From: Pandoraea vervacti
GTDB lineage: Bacteria > Pseudomonadota > Gammaproteobacteria > Burkholderiales > Burkholderiaceae
Assembly (NCBI RefSeq): GCF_000934605.2
Contig: NZ_CP010897.2
Span: forward strand, 3,286,001-3,350,000
DNA length: 64,000 nt
Reading direction: 5' to 3'
Shown here: positions 1 through 8,788 of the stretch, piece by piece
How positions within the stretch are numbered: position 1 is the stretch's first letter
Layout: each line of letters begins with the position of its first letter
Position numbers and translations under genes: made by a program
The notes under the pieces: model-generated
Told to the model about the DNA's origin: nothing
Database searches by the model: none
The model's input: only the letters and a program-made list of their open reading frames with translations

Positions 1-1377
1 GCTGGCCAGTTCGGAGTCGTTGCCGAGAATCTGGTACTTGCGCATTTTTTCCCAGAGCACCTTGCGACTGATGCCCAACGCGTTCGCGGTGTCCTGACGC
101 CGCCAGCCGTTGGCGTCGAGCGCGGCGACAATGCGCGCGCGCTCGGTCGCATCCCAGCGGGCGCCCACTGCGCTGCCCCGCGCGCCCTCTTCAGGGCGCG
201 TCACCGTGCCCATCGACAGCGCGTCGAAGATTGGCCGAATGCGCCGCTCGTCCCAGCCCCCCAGTTGCCGGTAAATGATGCCCACACGCTCCGCGATGTT
301 GCGCATCTCGCGCACGTTGCCGGGAAACAACCCGTTTTCGACCCGTTCGCGCAACCATGGCGGTACCTGCGCGCCAATTTCGCTGTCGCCTACGACCTTG
401 CCGAGATACGCGCAGAAGACGGCGAGCTTGTCGACCGGTCCGCGCTCTTCCAGACTCGGGATATGAAGCTCGATCACGGCGAGGCGATAAAACAGGTCGG
501 CACGGAACAATTCGTCGCGCACCATGGACTTGAGGTTCTTGTTGGTGGCCGCGACCAGCCGGAAGTCGAGCTTCACGGGCTGCGCCGAGCCCAGACGCGT
601 CACCGCGCTGTCCTCCAGCACCCGCAGCAGCTTGACCTGCTGATACAACGGCAGATCGCCGATTTCGTCGAGAAACAGCGTGCCGTCGTTGGCCTGCTCG
701 AAATACCCCTTGTGCGAGTACAGCGCCCCGGTGAACGCGCCCTTGGCATGACCGAAGAAGTGCGATTCGAACAAGCCGTCCGGAATCGCGCCGCAGTTCA
801 CGGCAACGAACGGACCCTTTCCGTAATGACTCTGCTTGTCGTGCAGCAACCGGGCGATACGTTCCTTGCCCACGCCCGTCTCGCCATGGATCAGCACATT
901 CGAGTCGCAATCGGCGAACGCGTCGACTTCGGCCAGCAGATCGAGCATGGCGCTCGATTGCGCGACGAGCGGATCGGCCGGCATCGGCGCGCTGTCGGCT
1001 TCGGCAATGGCGCCGGAGAGCTTGAAGATGAGGGTGCGCAGTTCCGCCCCGGTGAAGTCGAGCGTGAGGATGTTGCTGTACTCGGGCGGAAACACGCGTG
1101 CGTCGTTTTCGCGCGCGGTCGTGGCCACCCAGATCACGGGCATGCCGTGGCCGAGTTGCCATTCGCGGGCGTTGGTCGACGCGCCTTCGATCACCGACAC
1201 GCTCACGACCGCGATGGACGGACGCGTCTTCGTCCGCTCACGCGACAGATCGATGCCGTCGGCGCGAATGACTTCCATGTCGAAGCTCGCTAGGCAGTGG
1301 GCGACACGGTCGGCGATATCCGACTTGCCCTCCCAGACATACACATCGAGATCTTCGCGTACAGGCTTGCTTTTCAT
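1..1377 (-). CDS. sigma-54-dependent Fis-family transcriptional activator (3' end outside window)
   Basis: Read on the minus strand from ATG 1377, the frame stays open for 459 codons to the window edge. The N-terminal ~125 residues look like a degenerate receiver domain. The AAA+ domain has Walker A GETGVGKE near residue 165 and the sigma-54 contact loop GAFTGA near residue 210. A Fis-type helix-turn-helix (ANALGISRKVLWEKMRKYQI) lies at the visible C-terminus. The protein should activate RNA polymerase holding sigma-54. It is the last gene of the Tad locus and in the same direction, so it probably controls pilus genes, but no target is proven. Only the last few residues and the stop can be missing. 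The other long ORFs here, on both strands, are shadows. Confidence 0.9.
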   Translation of the reverse strand, partial: MKSKPVREDLDVYVWEGKSDIADRVAHCLASFDMEVIRADGIDLSRERTKTRPSIAVVSVSVIEGASTNAREWQLGHGMPVIWVATTARENDARVFPPEYSNILTLDFTGAELRTLIFKLSGAIAEADSAPMPADPLVAQSSAMLDLLAEVDAFADCDSNVLIHGETGVGKERIARLLHDKQSHYGKGPFVAVNCGAIPDGLFESHFFGHAKGAFTGALYSHKGYFEQANDGTLFLDEIGDLPLYQQVKLLRVLEDSAVTRLGSAQPVKLDFRLVAATNKNLKSMVRDELFRADLFYRLAVIELHIPSLEERGPVDKLAVFCAYLGKVVGDSEIGAQVPPWLRERVENGLFPGNVREMRNIAERVGIIYRQLGGWDERRIRPIFDALSMGTVTRPEEGARGSAVGARWDATERARIVAALDANGWRRQDTANALGISRKVLWEKMRKYQILGNDSELAS

Positions 1378-1551
1378 GCTTATCCGCTCGTTGGCGAACG
1401 CCCCCTGGCGCTCGTCATGGTCAAGTTCAGTGCACCGCCTCTACCCGACTTCGGGAATCACTGATCGCATTTTTCATGAAGTCCCTCATCTGCTTGCCAA
1501 CGTTTCCCGCGTCGTCCGCTGCGCTGCGCACCCATCGCGCCCCCAGCGACG

Positions 1552-3657
1552 CTAGTACACCAGTTGCACCAGCCCGTTCTGACAGTTGATGCTATCGACC
1601 GTCACCGTCGTCATGCCCAGCGTGATGCCCAGCGAGGACAGCAACGTGTTGATGACGTTGCTCAGCGGCGTGAGCAGCGGGTTGAGCAAGGTGTAGAGCA
1701 CGCTGCCCAGGACTGGGGAAACGTTCGATGTGCTGATCGAACTTGCGACGGTGTCGATACGGCATTGCCTTCCCCCCAGATTGCATATCGTATCGGCGAT
1801 GCCGCTGAGCAACCCGCTCACGATCCCGTTCAGCGTAGTGATCAGTCCGCTCACGATTCCCGTCACGCCACCGACCACCTTCGGCAGGTTGAGGGTCAAG
1901 ACCGCCCCGAGCGTGTTATTGAGCGACCCGGCCAGATCGTTCAGCCCCTTCGCTGCATTGCCGAGAAAGCTGTTGACCGTCGAGATGGACAACGCCGTAA
2001 GTGCCGGCGGCACGTTGTCGACCAGTGCGGTGGCAACGGGCTGTGAGGAGGACGTTCCACCACCGGCGCTTACGTCGAGAGAGAGCCCGGTGACCAATGC
2101 GGTAACGATCTTGCTCAGGTCCACGCTCGATCCGATCGGCCCTACCTTTTGCGGAAACGGTCCGGCGAACGTAATCGGCGCCGGCGAATTGGTCACGAGA
2201 GAAAGGTTGACGTTCGCACCGACGTCAATGAGGCCGAGCAACGTCGCGATGCTCGTGCGCTGTGTCATGAGCGTGGTGCAACTCGCCGGGTTCGTCTGCA
2301 CGTCGACACCGGCAGCCGTACCGCCGACGCAGACATTCACCAGCCCCGAATTGACTTGCAACGTCGTCGACGGCGTCGCGCCGCACTGCAATGCGGTCAC
2401 CGTCGCCGTTGACTGCGCGAGCTCCAGCACCAGCGGCAGATTCAGGGTCGTGCCCGCTGCGCTGAGCAGTCCGCCCAGCGGTCCCGCGCCCGATGCCGCC
2501 GAGTTGACCGTCAGGAATAGCCGCACCTGCGCATTGGTCGCTGTCGCGCCGATTCCCCCAACGCCGATCTGCGGTGGCGAAATGACCCGTGCAACGACAG
2601 ACACCGTGCCGCCGAGAATCGACAGCGACGGCACCGCCACGGCGTTGCTGCCGTTTGCCCCGATGACGGCGGCCGTAATCAGGTCGGCGATTCCGACATT
2701 TGCGCTTAGCGCATTCGCCGCGCTCACGCCGGCGGCATCGATATTGGCAATGATGCCCGGCGTCGTCGCCGTGCCGAGCAGGTTGACCGGCACATTCAGC
2801 ACCGGGCTGTTGGCGAACACGTTGACGAGGTTGTTCATCGCCGTGACGGACGCCGACAGCGCACCATTTTGCGTGGCAAGCGCGGTATTCGTCGCGCTCA
2901 GCAACGTGCCCACCGTCAGGTTTTTCACGGCGGCCACCCCCGAGAGCGATGCGACGCTGACATCCCCCGTCACTGGCACGCCCAGCGCCTGCAACAGCCC
3001 CTTGGGCGTGATGTTCACCCCAACGAGCTGTTGCGCCGCGCCGACATACACTGAGGGCGTGATACCGATCGACGTCAGCAGCGGCGCGAGCACGGAATTG
3101 CTCGCATTGAGCGCCAGCAGACCCGAGTCGACCGTAAAGGTCACGACCGCAGGCGCCTTGCGCGCGACCGCCGTCGCACCGATCGTGCGCGTGCCGGCCA
3201 GTTGGAAGAACGACGGCACGCCCAAGGACAACGTCACTGAGACGGCGTTGCCGCTTGCCGCATTGGCTGGCGTGGCCGCCACGAACGTGCCCGGCGTGGT
3301 CGACGACGGCGGCGGCGAGGTCCAGATACCGCAGGATGTCGAGATCGTGAGTCCGCTCACGTTGCTGCCGAGGTTCGACGTGAGGTTCGCGCGCGCGACC
3401 GTGTCGAACGACGTGGCGTTGGCGCAACCGGGGAGCGTCTGCGCGCCGGCGAGCGCAGCCATGTCGGCGGCGCGTTGCAGTTCGCGCCGCTTCATGAACG
3501 CAGAGCCGGCGTCGATGGCGAACGCCAGAATCAGCACGACGAATACGAAAATGTAGGCAAGGATCGGCACCGAGCCGCGTTGACGGCCAAGGAACATCCT
3601 TGGCCGTCTCTCGCGATTCGCCGCCCTCGCCCGCCGCTCATGCGCACGCGCAGTCAT
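1552..3657 (-). CDS. tadG: TadG-like Tad pilus assembly protein
   Basis: 701 residues. A basic cytoplasmic start is followed by one membrane segment at about residues 30-50 (SVPILAYIFVFVVLILAFAI), then the typical TadG continuation DAGSAFMKRRELQRAADMAALAGA. The long exported part is rich in Ala, Val, Thr and Ser, with a few cysteines, and is low in charge. TadG proteins sit in the envelope and support Flp pilus assembly or anchoring. The gene starts six bases after the stop of the DUF3613 gene, so it is the distal gene of the tad operon. A second possible start, MFLGRQRG, lies 20 codons in. The large plus-strand ORF in the same place is a shadow of this GC-rich gene. Confidence 0.85.
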   Translation of the reverse strand: MTARAHERRARAANRERRPRMFLGRQRGSVPILAYIFVFVVLILAFAIDAGSAFMKRRELQRAADMAALAGAQTLPGCANATSFDTVARANLTSNLGSNVSGLTISTSCGIWTSPPPSSTTPGTFVAATPANAASGNAVSVTLSLGVPSFFQLAGTRTIGATAVARKAPAVVTFTVDSGLLALNASNSVLAPLLTSIGITPSVYVGAAQQLVGVNITPKGLLQALGVPVTGDVSVASLSGVAAVKNLTVGTLLSATNTALATQNGALSASVTAMNNLVNVFANSPVLNVPVNLLGTATTPGIIANIDAAGVSAANALSANVGIADLITAAVIGANGSNAVAVPSLSILGGTVSVVARVISPPQIGVGGIGATATNAQVRLFLTVNSAASGAGPLGGLLSAAGTTLNLPLVLELAQSTATVTALQCGATPSTTLQVNSGLVNVCVGGTAAGVDVQTNPASCTTLMTQRTSIATLLGLIDVGANVNLSLVTNSPAPITFAGPFPQKVGPIGSSVDLSKIVTALVTGLSLDVSAGGGTSSSQPVATALVDNVPPALTALSISTVNSFLGNAAKGLNDLAGSLNNTLGAVLTLNLPKVVGGVTGIVSGLITTLNGIVSGLLSGIADTICNLGGRQCRIDTVASSISTSNVSPVLGSVLYTLLNPLLTPLSNVINTLLSSLGITLGMTTVTVDSINCQNGLVQLVY

Positions 3658-3663
3658 GGCGCA

Positions 3664-4308
3664 TCACTGGCTGACGCCAGTCCCCATCGCCGCAGGCGCG
3701 GCCCCGCCACCGCCACCACCACCGCCTCCGCCCCCCGAACCGTTGGTACTCTGAACCATCGTCTCGAAGAACGCCGGAATCGGATAGTTGAAGCTGTCGA
3801 GATACCGTTTGTAAGCGCGAGACGCGGTCGCACCTAGCATGGGCAGTCCGCGTCCGGCAGCGAGGTTATTGCCCTGAACGGCCAGCAGCGCTTCGGTCTC
3901 GTCGCCCAGCATGCCGTCTCGCGCCGGCTCGCCCACGCGCGGCGGCGTGGTGCGGCGAACCACGTTGGTCGGCGTGCGGGCCGCCTCCTGAACCGGGGCG
4001 ACCTGCGCAGCAGGGGCTGGTTGGACGACGGTGCTGGCGACCGGCGTCTGCTGTGCTGTCTGCGTCGTTTGCCCGGTGGACGCTGCCGCCGAAGCGGACA
4101 CAGAAGGTGCGGCAGACGGCGCAGCTACCGTTCGGGCATCGACACCGCCCATGGCGCCCGTTACCGGCGCGTTGCTTTGCGCCGCTGCCCCACTCGTCCA
4201 CAGTGCCGCGCCCAACGCGGCGCAGAGCGTGAGCACGGCGAGTCCGCGTTGCGTCGTCTGCATCGGCCGCGCGCCTCGCATTTCCTGAGTTTTCTGGACT
4301 GCCATCAT
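3664..4308 (-). CDS. DUF3613 domain protein of the Tad locus
   Basis: 214 residues from ATG 4308, chosen because AGGGAG lies seven bases upstream; an in-frame ATG 10 codons earlier lacks this. There is a signal peptide (LAVLTLCAALGAALW, then SGAAAQS), a long Ala/Thr/Gln/Pro-rich linker, and a conserved C-terminal block containing GDETEALLAVQ and YKRYLDSFNYPIPAFFE, which is the DUF3613 signature. The tail carries a run of eleven glycines. DUF3613 proteins are repeatedly found in Tad loci of Burkholderiales; their function is unknown. The position between tadD and tadG suggests a periplasmic accessory role. Confidence 0.75.
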   Translation of the reverse strand: MMAVQKTQEMRGARPMQTTQRGLAVLTLCAALGAALWTSGAAAQSNAPVTGAMGGVDARTVAAPSAAPSVSASAAASTGQTTQTAQQTPVASTVVQPAPAAQVAPVQEAARTPTNVVRRTTPPRVGEPARDGMLGDETEALLAVQGNNLAAGRGLPMLGATASRAYKRYLDSFNYPIPAFFETMVQSTNGSGGGGGGGGGGGAAPAAMGTGVSQ

Positions 4309-4442
4309 CGCGTCTCCCTGATGTTGCGTGAACCGCAACGCCTGCCTCTTGCCGTTGGACTTCGTCGCCTCTTGCTTCGCCGTGGCTCACCGCGCAGCTT
4401 CGCACCTTGCCGTTCCACACGTCACCGCACACCCGCGACGAA

Positions 4443-5456
4443 TTACTGCGAATGCGCAAAGCGATCAAGCATCGACGTCGGCATGTCGCTGCGTGTCGCA
4501 TCGCCCGCGCGGGCGAGTTTGGCGCTTGCGCCCGCCGGGGCCGGGGCAGCCACCGCCTTTGTCGTGTCCGTTTGCGTGTCGTTGTTCGCCGCCGACGGTG
4601 CAATAGACGCCGCTGCCTGCGCCGCCACACGTGCGGCGGCGGCATCGGCAGCCTGCTTGCGCGCCTTGGTATGCGCACGGATATCGGCCGCGAGCTTGTT
4701 GATGGCCTCGCGCGTGGCCGGCGGCATCTTGGCGTTCGTCATCATGTCGTCGGCGCGCGCACGCTCGCCCGTCACCACGAGATAGACCGCCAGATTGCTG
4801 AGCACCTTGCGGCTGTCCGGACGCAACTCGGCAGCCTGCGCCAATGGCACGCGCGCGCCGGCGGCATCGCCGTTACTCAACAGCGCAAAGCCGAGATCGC
4901 TCAGGTAGAACGGCTCGGTCGGCGCGCGATTCACCGCTTCGCGAAGGGCCTGCGCCGCTGCGGCGTAATCCTTGCGCTGCGCCGCCACCAGCCCGATACC
5001 GTGCCATGCGGCGGCCGCTTCGGTGCTGCCGAGCAACGCGCGATACGCCTGCTCGGCCAGCTCCGGCTGCCCCGTCTCGCGCAGCGCGTCGGCGCGCAGA
5101 ATATCGACGTCCGGCGCGGCGCCGTACTGAATCCGGAATTGCTCGATATGGGCGAGCGAGGCGAAATAGGAGCCCTGTTCCTGCGACTGCCGGATCATCG
5201 ACAGATACAGCTCGCGCGTATCCGGCCTGGCCAGCTTGGCTTTCTCCTCGTCGTTCTGCTGCGCCTGCATGAGCGCGGCGGCCGAAGGCGCGCCATAGCC
5301 GCCGAGGGTCGGGCCGCTGCCGCACCCGGCAAGGAGCGCCGCACAGACGGTGCACAGGAGCGCGGCCGAAGCCCGTGCGGCAACCTCGCGGGCGCCACGC
5401 CGCGCTTGCTCGCGCAAGCGCAAAGGTGTCGGTGTCAGTGTCGGAATGGGCGACAT
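4443..5456 (-). CDS. tadD: TPR lipoprotein TadD
   Basis: 337 residues. ATG 5456 overlaps the TGA of tadC as TGATG, with GGAGG seven bases upstream inside tadC; a GTG one codon earlier is also possible. A lipoprotein signal ends in the lipobox LLAGC. The rest is helical with tetratricopeptide-type repeats (for example AAWHGIGLVAAQRKDYAAAA and DLGFALLSNGDAAGARVPLA). TadD proteins are outer-membrane-associated TPR lipoproteins that act as pilotins or scaffolds in Flp pilus biogenesis. The end is Ala/Thr/Lys-rich and probably disordered. Confidence 0.88.
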   Translation of the reverse strand: MSPIPTLTPTPLRLREQARRGAREVAARASAALLCTVCAALLAGCGSGPTLGGYGAPSAAALMQAQQNDEEKAKLARPDTRELYLSMIRQSQEQGSYFASLAHIEQFRIQYGAAPDVDILRADALRETGQPELAEQAYRALLGSTEAAAAWHGIGLVAAQRKDYAAAAQALREAVNRAPTEPFYLSDLGFALLSNGDAAGARVPLAQAAELRPDSRKVLSNLAVYLVVTGERARADDMMTNAKMPPATREAINKLAADIRAHTKARKQAADAAAARVAAQAAASIAPSAANNDTQTDTTKAVAAPAPAGASAKLARAGDATRSDMPTSMLDRFAHSQ

Positions 5457-6484
5457 CACATGGCCTCCATGGATTTGGCGAGCGACAGGATCGCGGGGCC
5501 TGCGACCACGAGCATCAGCGCGGGCAACAGCGTGAGCATCATGGCAAGCGTCATCTTGACGGTGAGCTTGCCGATGCGCTCCTTCATCGTCTGACGTCGC
5601 TGCTCGCGCAAGCGATCGCTGAATTGTTGCAACGGTTCCTGTACGGCGCCGCCGTGCTGTTCGACCTGCACGATCAGTCGCACGAGCGCGCGCAGATCGT
5701 CGTTGTCGTAGACTTCGCGCAATCGCCCCATCGACGCCTCGCGACCGCGCCCCGACGCGTACTGACGATTGGCCGCCTCGAATTCCTTGGAGAGAATCGG
5801 CAGCACTTCACGAAAATCGGAGACCACGACGTACAGACTCTGATCCATCGATAATCCGACGCCCTGCAACAGACGCAACAAGTCGATGAGCAACGGCAGT
5901 TCGTCAATCAGTGCACGACGACGCTCCGCCGCCTTGCGCTGGACGTAAAACTTGGGGGCCATCAGCCCCGCGCCGGCAGCGCCAACGAGGCGCAAAATCG
6001 TGCCAAGCCCACCGCTACCGGGAAACCAGAGCCACACGAGCAGGGGAAGCACGACCGCCAGCGTCACGCGGGCGAACAGAAACAATGATTTGGCGCGCGT
6101 GCTGTCGTAGCCGCATTGCGCGAGCAGCAGCCGGTCTTCCGCCGCGATGAGGCTTTGCCCGAGACGCGTCTCCGACCATTGCTTGCCGAGCGCCGCCGCG
6201 CGATCGAGCAACCCGCGCCAGCCGCGCTGTGCGCTTTGCACGCTTTCCTGCGACGCGTCGTCCGGCATCGAACGCGAGCCCACCGGCGCGGTGGCCGCGC
6301 GAAGCGCCGCGAGCGCCTGCTGTTGACGGCTCGCGAGCACCTGATCGATCATGCGACCGCTGCGTCCCTGGCGAATCGCGCGCAAGACGATGGCCGACGC
6401 GGCCAGCAGCAGACCTGCCGCGACCATCAGCAGGCCGAGCATCATCCACGTTTGCGAGTCAGCCGTCAGGGACGAAAAATTCAT
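5456..6484 (-). CDS. tadC: Tad inner-membrane platform protein TadC
   Basis: 342 residues with a type II secretion F (GspF-like) fold. One N-terminal membrane segment, a pair in the middle around residues 130-175 and one near the C-terminus (TLAMMLTLLPALMLVVAGPA) flank cytoplasmic helices containing LIDELPLLIDLLRLLQGVGLS. With TadB it forms the inner-membrane platform that the ATPase TadA drives. GAGGTGAC precedes ATG 6484. It starts nine bases after tadB and overlaps tadD, so the genes are co-translated. Confidence 0.9.
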   Translation of the reverse strand: MNFSSLTADSQTWMMLGLLMVAAGLLLAASAIVLRAIRQGRSGRMIDQVLASRQQQALAALRAATAPVGSRSMPDDASQESVQSAQRGWRGLLDRAAALGKQWSETRLGQSLIAAEDRLLLAQCGYDSTRAKSLFLFARVTLAVVLPLLVWLWFPGSGGLGTILRLVGAAGAGLMAPKFYVQRKAAERRRALIDELPLLIDLLRLLQGVGLSMDQSLYVVVSDFREVLPILSKEFEAANRQYASGRGREASMGRLREVYDNDDLRALVRLIVQVEQHGGAVQEPLQQFSDRLREQRRQTMKERIGKLTVKMTLAMMLTLLPALMLVVAGPAILSLAKSMEAM

Positions 6485-6493
6485 GGCGTCACC

Positions 6494-7417
6494 TCAAAGC
6501 GACTTGGCCAGGCGATACAGCACGAACCCGCCGAAGATTTCCAACCCCATGCCGATGGCCAGCAGCTTCTGCCCTGCGGCTTCCTTGAACATCGGCTCGA
6601 AGAACGCCGGATTGAGCAGCATGAGCATCGCACTCACGACGATCGGCAGCGCCGCGAGCACCCACGCCGACATGCGCGTCTCGGACGACAAGGCGAACAA
6701 CTCCGCCTGCGCCTGTTCGCGATCGCGCATGAAGCCCGACATACGCGCCAGAATCTGATCCGCCCGTCCACCAAAGCGCGTCGAGAGATCGACCACCGAC
6801 GCGAACAGGTAGATCTCCTCGACCTGATACACCCGCGCAATGTGCTTGAGCGCCACGTCCAGATCCACCCCCGCCTGCACCTGACGCACCGCGCGTTCGA
6901 GCAGTTCGCGCAACGGCTGATCGGTATTGCCTGCGGCCGACTGGAACGCCGCCGGCAAGCTGTTGCCGACGGTCAGCATGCGCACCATGCCATCGAGAAA
7001 CACCGGCAACTGGCGCACGATATCGCGGTGACGACGCGCCGCCTTGAGCCAGTAACGCAGCACTACGCCCACGACATACAGCAGCAGAATCACGATGGCC
7101 GACAGCGGCCCGTTCCAGGCCCAGAACCCGAGCATGAGCAACACGCCGGGGGCAATCAACGTGAGGTAGAACGTCGAGTCGGTATGCACGCCCGCGCGCT
7201 CGAAAAAAAACTCCCACGGCAGCGATTTGCGGCGCGATGCACGCACCTCGCCCGTCTCGCTTCCGGCAAATCGCGGCGCGCTTTGCGCCAGTTGCCGCTC
7301 GAGAAACGCGCTGGTGGCCTGCTCGCGTGCGCGCTGATGCGAGCGACGCCACAGCTCCAGTCCCGCAGCCACCAGCAGCAGCGCGATGCAGGCGACCCAC
7401 AGCACGATGGGATTCAT
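6494..7417 (-). CDS. tadB: Tad inner-membrane platform protein TadB
   Basis: 307 residues from ATG 7417 (MNPIVLWVACIALLLVAAGL), which overlaps the tadA stop as ATGA. The same frame stays open further upstream, but that part is out-of-frame tadA sequence. The N-terminal membrane anchor is followed by a basic linker, a second membrane pair around residues 85-120, a T2SS F domain (FLDGMVRMLTVGNSLPAAFQ) and C-terminal membrane segments. It is the partner of TadC in the pilus base. Neighbour order tadA-tadB-tadC is canonical. Confidence 0.9.
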   Translation of the reverse strand: MNPIVLWVACIALLLVAAGLELWRRSHQRAREQATSAFLERQLAQSAPRFAGSETGEVRASRRKSLPWEFFFERAGVHTDSTFYLTLIAPGVLLMLGFWAWNGPLSAIVILLLYVVGVVLRYWLKAARRHRDIVRQLPVFLDGMVRMLTVGNSLPAAFQSAAGNTDQPLRELLERAVRQVQAGVDLDVALKHIARVYQVEEIYLFASVVDLSTRFGGRADQILARMSGFMRDREQAQAELFALSSETRMSAWVLAALPIVVSAMLMLLNPAFFEPMFKEAAGQKLLAIGMGLEIFGGFVLYRLAKSL

Positions 7418-8787
7418 CGACGGCGTCCGAAAAAGCCGCCCCCGCCCCCGTTCTCCGGCGGCACGTTGCCTTGCTGGGATTGCAGGGCGGCGGCGGCATT
7501 GCGCGTTTGTTCCTTGTAGCGTTGCAGCTTCGGCGAATGCGGCTGGAGCCCGAGCGACACCCACTTGTCCTTCTCTTCGCCGTCCGGCCCGATGATGGAT
7601 TCGTGGCGGAACAACTCCTGCGTCGAGATCACCGTATCGGACACGCCCGTCACCTCGGTAATCGAGAGTATGCGTCGACGTCCGTTCGACAGCCGCCCGA
7701 TCTGCACGATGAAGTCGAGCGCGCTCGTGATCTGTCGACGCAGGCTGCTTTCGCTGCCCTGAAAGCCCGCGAAGCCCGCCAGCATCTCCAGACGATAGAG
7801 ACATTCACGCGGTGAATTGGCGTGGATCGTCGCCATCGACCCTTCGTGCCCCGTGTTCATCGCCTGCATCATTTCCAGCACTTCCGAGCCACGGACTTCG
7901 CCCACGATAATGCGGTCGGGACGCATGCGCAGACTGTTGCGAATCAGATCGCGAATTGTCACCTCGCCGGAGCCGTCGAAGCCCCCCTGACGCGATTCCA
8001 GTCGCACCACGTGGGGGTGATTGAGCGAGAGTTCGGCCGTGTCTTCGACCGTCACCACCCGCTCGGTCGCCGGGATGAAACTCGCCAGCGCGTTGAGCAG
8101 CGAGGTCTTGCCCGAGCTGGTGCCGCCGGACACGAGAATGTTGCAGCGCGAGCGCACCGCCGCTTCGAGCAGGTTGTAGATTTCTTCGTTAAAACTGCCC
8201 AGCGCGAGCAGATCCGACGGTTTGAGCGGGTCCTTGCGGAACTTGCGAATGGACACCACCGGCCCGTCGACCGCAAGCGGTTCGATCACGACGTTCAGAC
8301 GACCGCCATCAGGCAGGCGCGCATCGACCATCGGATTCGATTCGTCCAGACGGCGGCCGATCGGCGCGAGAATGCGGCGCACGATACGCAGCAGGTGCTG
8401 GTTGTCCGAGAAGCGCAACGCTTCGCGTGCGAGCACACCGCGACGCGAGACGTACACGTCGTTGTAGCCGTTGATCAGAATATCTTCGACGGCCGCGTCG
8501 GCGAGCAGATCCTCGATGGGACCGAAGCCCGCCAGCTCCTTCGTCAACGCATCGGAGATCTGGCGCAGTTCCGCTTCGTTGATCGGAATGCGACGCAGAC
8601 GCACGAAGCCGTCCATCTCCAGATCGACGAACTGCTGAATGGCGCTGCGGCTCCAGCGCCCGAACTCGGCGCCAAGCTCCTCGATGCGTGCGAGCAGATG
8701 TTCATGCGCAGCGGTCTTGATGTCCTGGAACTGTTGTGAATTGGCAAACGCGCGCTTGTCGTCGGCAAATTCGATGGAGTCGGTCAT
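7414..8787 (-). CDS. tadA: Tad pilus secretion ATPase TadA (CpaF family)
   Basis: 457 residues. The protein is a hexameric type II/IV secretion ATPase that powers Flp pilus extension (and possibly retraction). Walker A is GGTSSGKT near residue 225, the Asp box is VTVEDTAEL, Walker B is DRIIVGEVRG, and the His box follows at GHEGSMATIHAN. The N-terminal helical domain (residues 1-110) is typical of CpaF. The C-terminus ends in a Gly-rich and Arg-rich tail. The start lies two bases from the tadZ stop. All catalytic motifs are intact. Confidence 0.95.
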   Translation of the reverse strand: MTDSIEFADDKRAFANSQQFQDIKTAAHEHLLARIEELGAEFGRWSRSAIQQFVDLEMDGFVRLRRIPINEAELRQISDALTKELAGFGPIEDLLADAAVEDILINGYNDVYVSRRGVLAREALRFSDNQHLLRIVRRILAPIGRRLDESNPMVDARLPDGGRLNVVIEPLAVDGPVVSIRKFRKDPLKPSDLLALGSFNEEIYNLLEAAVRSRCNILVSGGTSSGKTSLLNALASFIPATERVVTVEDTAELSLNHPHVVRLESRQGGFDGSGEVTIRDLIRNSLRMRPDRIIVGEVRGSEVLEMMQAMNTGHEGSMATIHANSPRECLYRLEMLAGFAGFQGSESSLRRQITSALDFIVQIGRLSNGRRRILSITEVTGVSDTVISTQELFRHESIIGPDGEEKDKWVSLGLQPHSPKLQRYKEQTRNAAAALQSQQGNVPPENGGGGGFFGRRR

Positions 8788-8788
8788 A

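Noticed and set aside
1730..3556. 608-codon plus-strand frame opposite tadG
   Set aside because: Mirror frame of a real Tad gene with Pro/Thr/Ala bias and no known domain.
3700..3735. Glycine-coding simple repeat in the DUF3613 gene as a slippage site
   Set aside because: The repeat is made of in-frame triplets near the C-terminus; length changes would only add or remove glycines, so it is not a switch.
6494..7804. TadB with a 129-residue N-terminal extension
   Set aside because: The extra part is an out-of-frame reading of tadA. The ATG at 7417 overlaps the tadA stop and gives the normal N-terminal membrane anchor.
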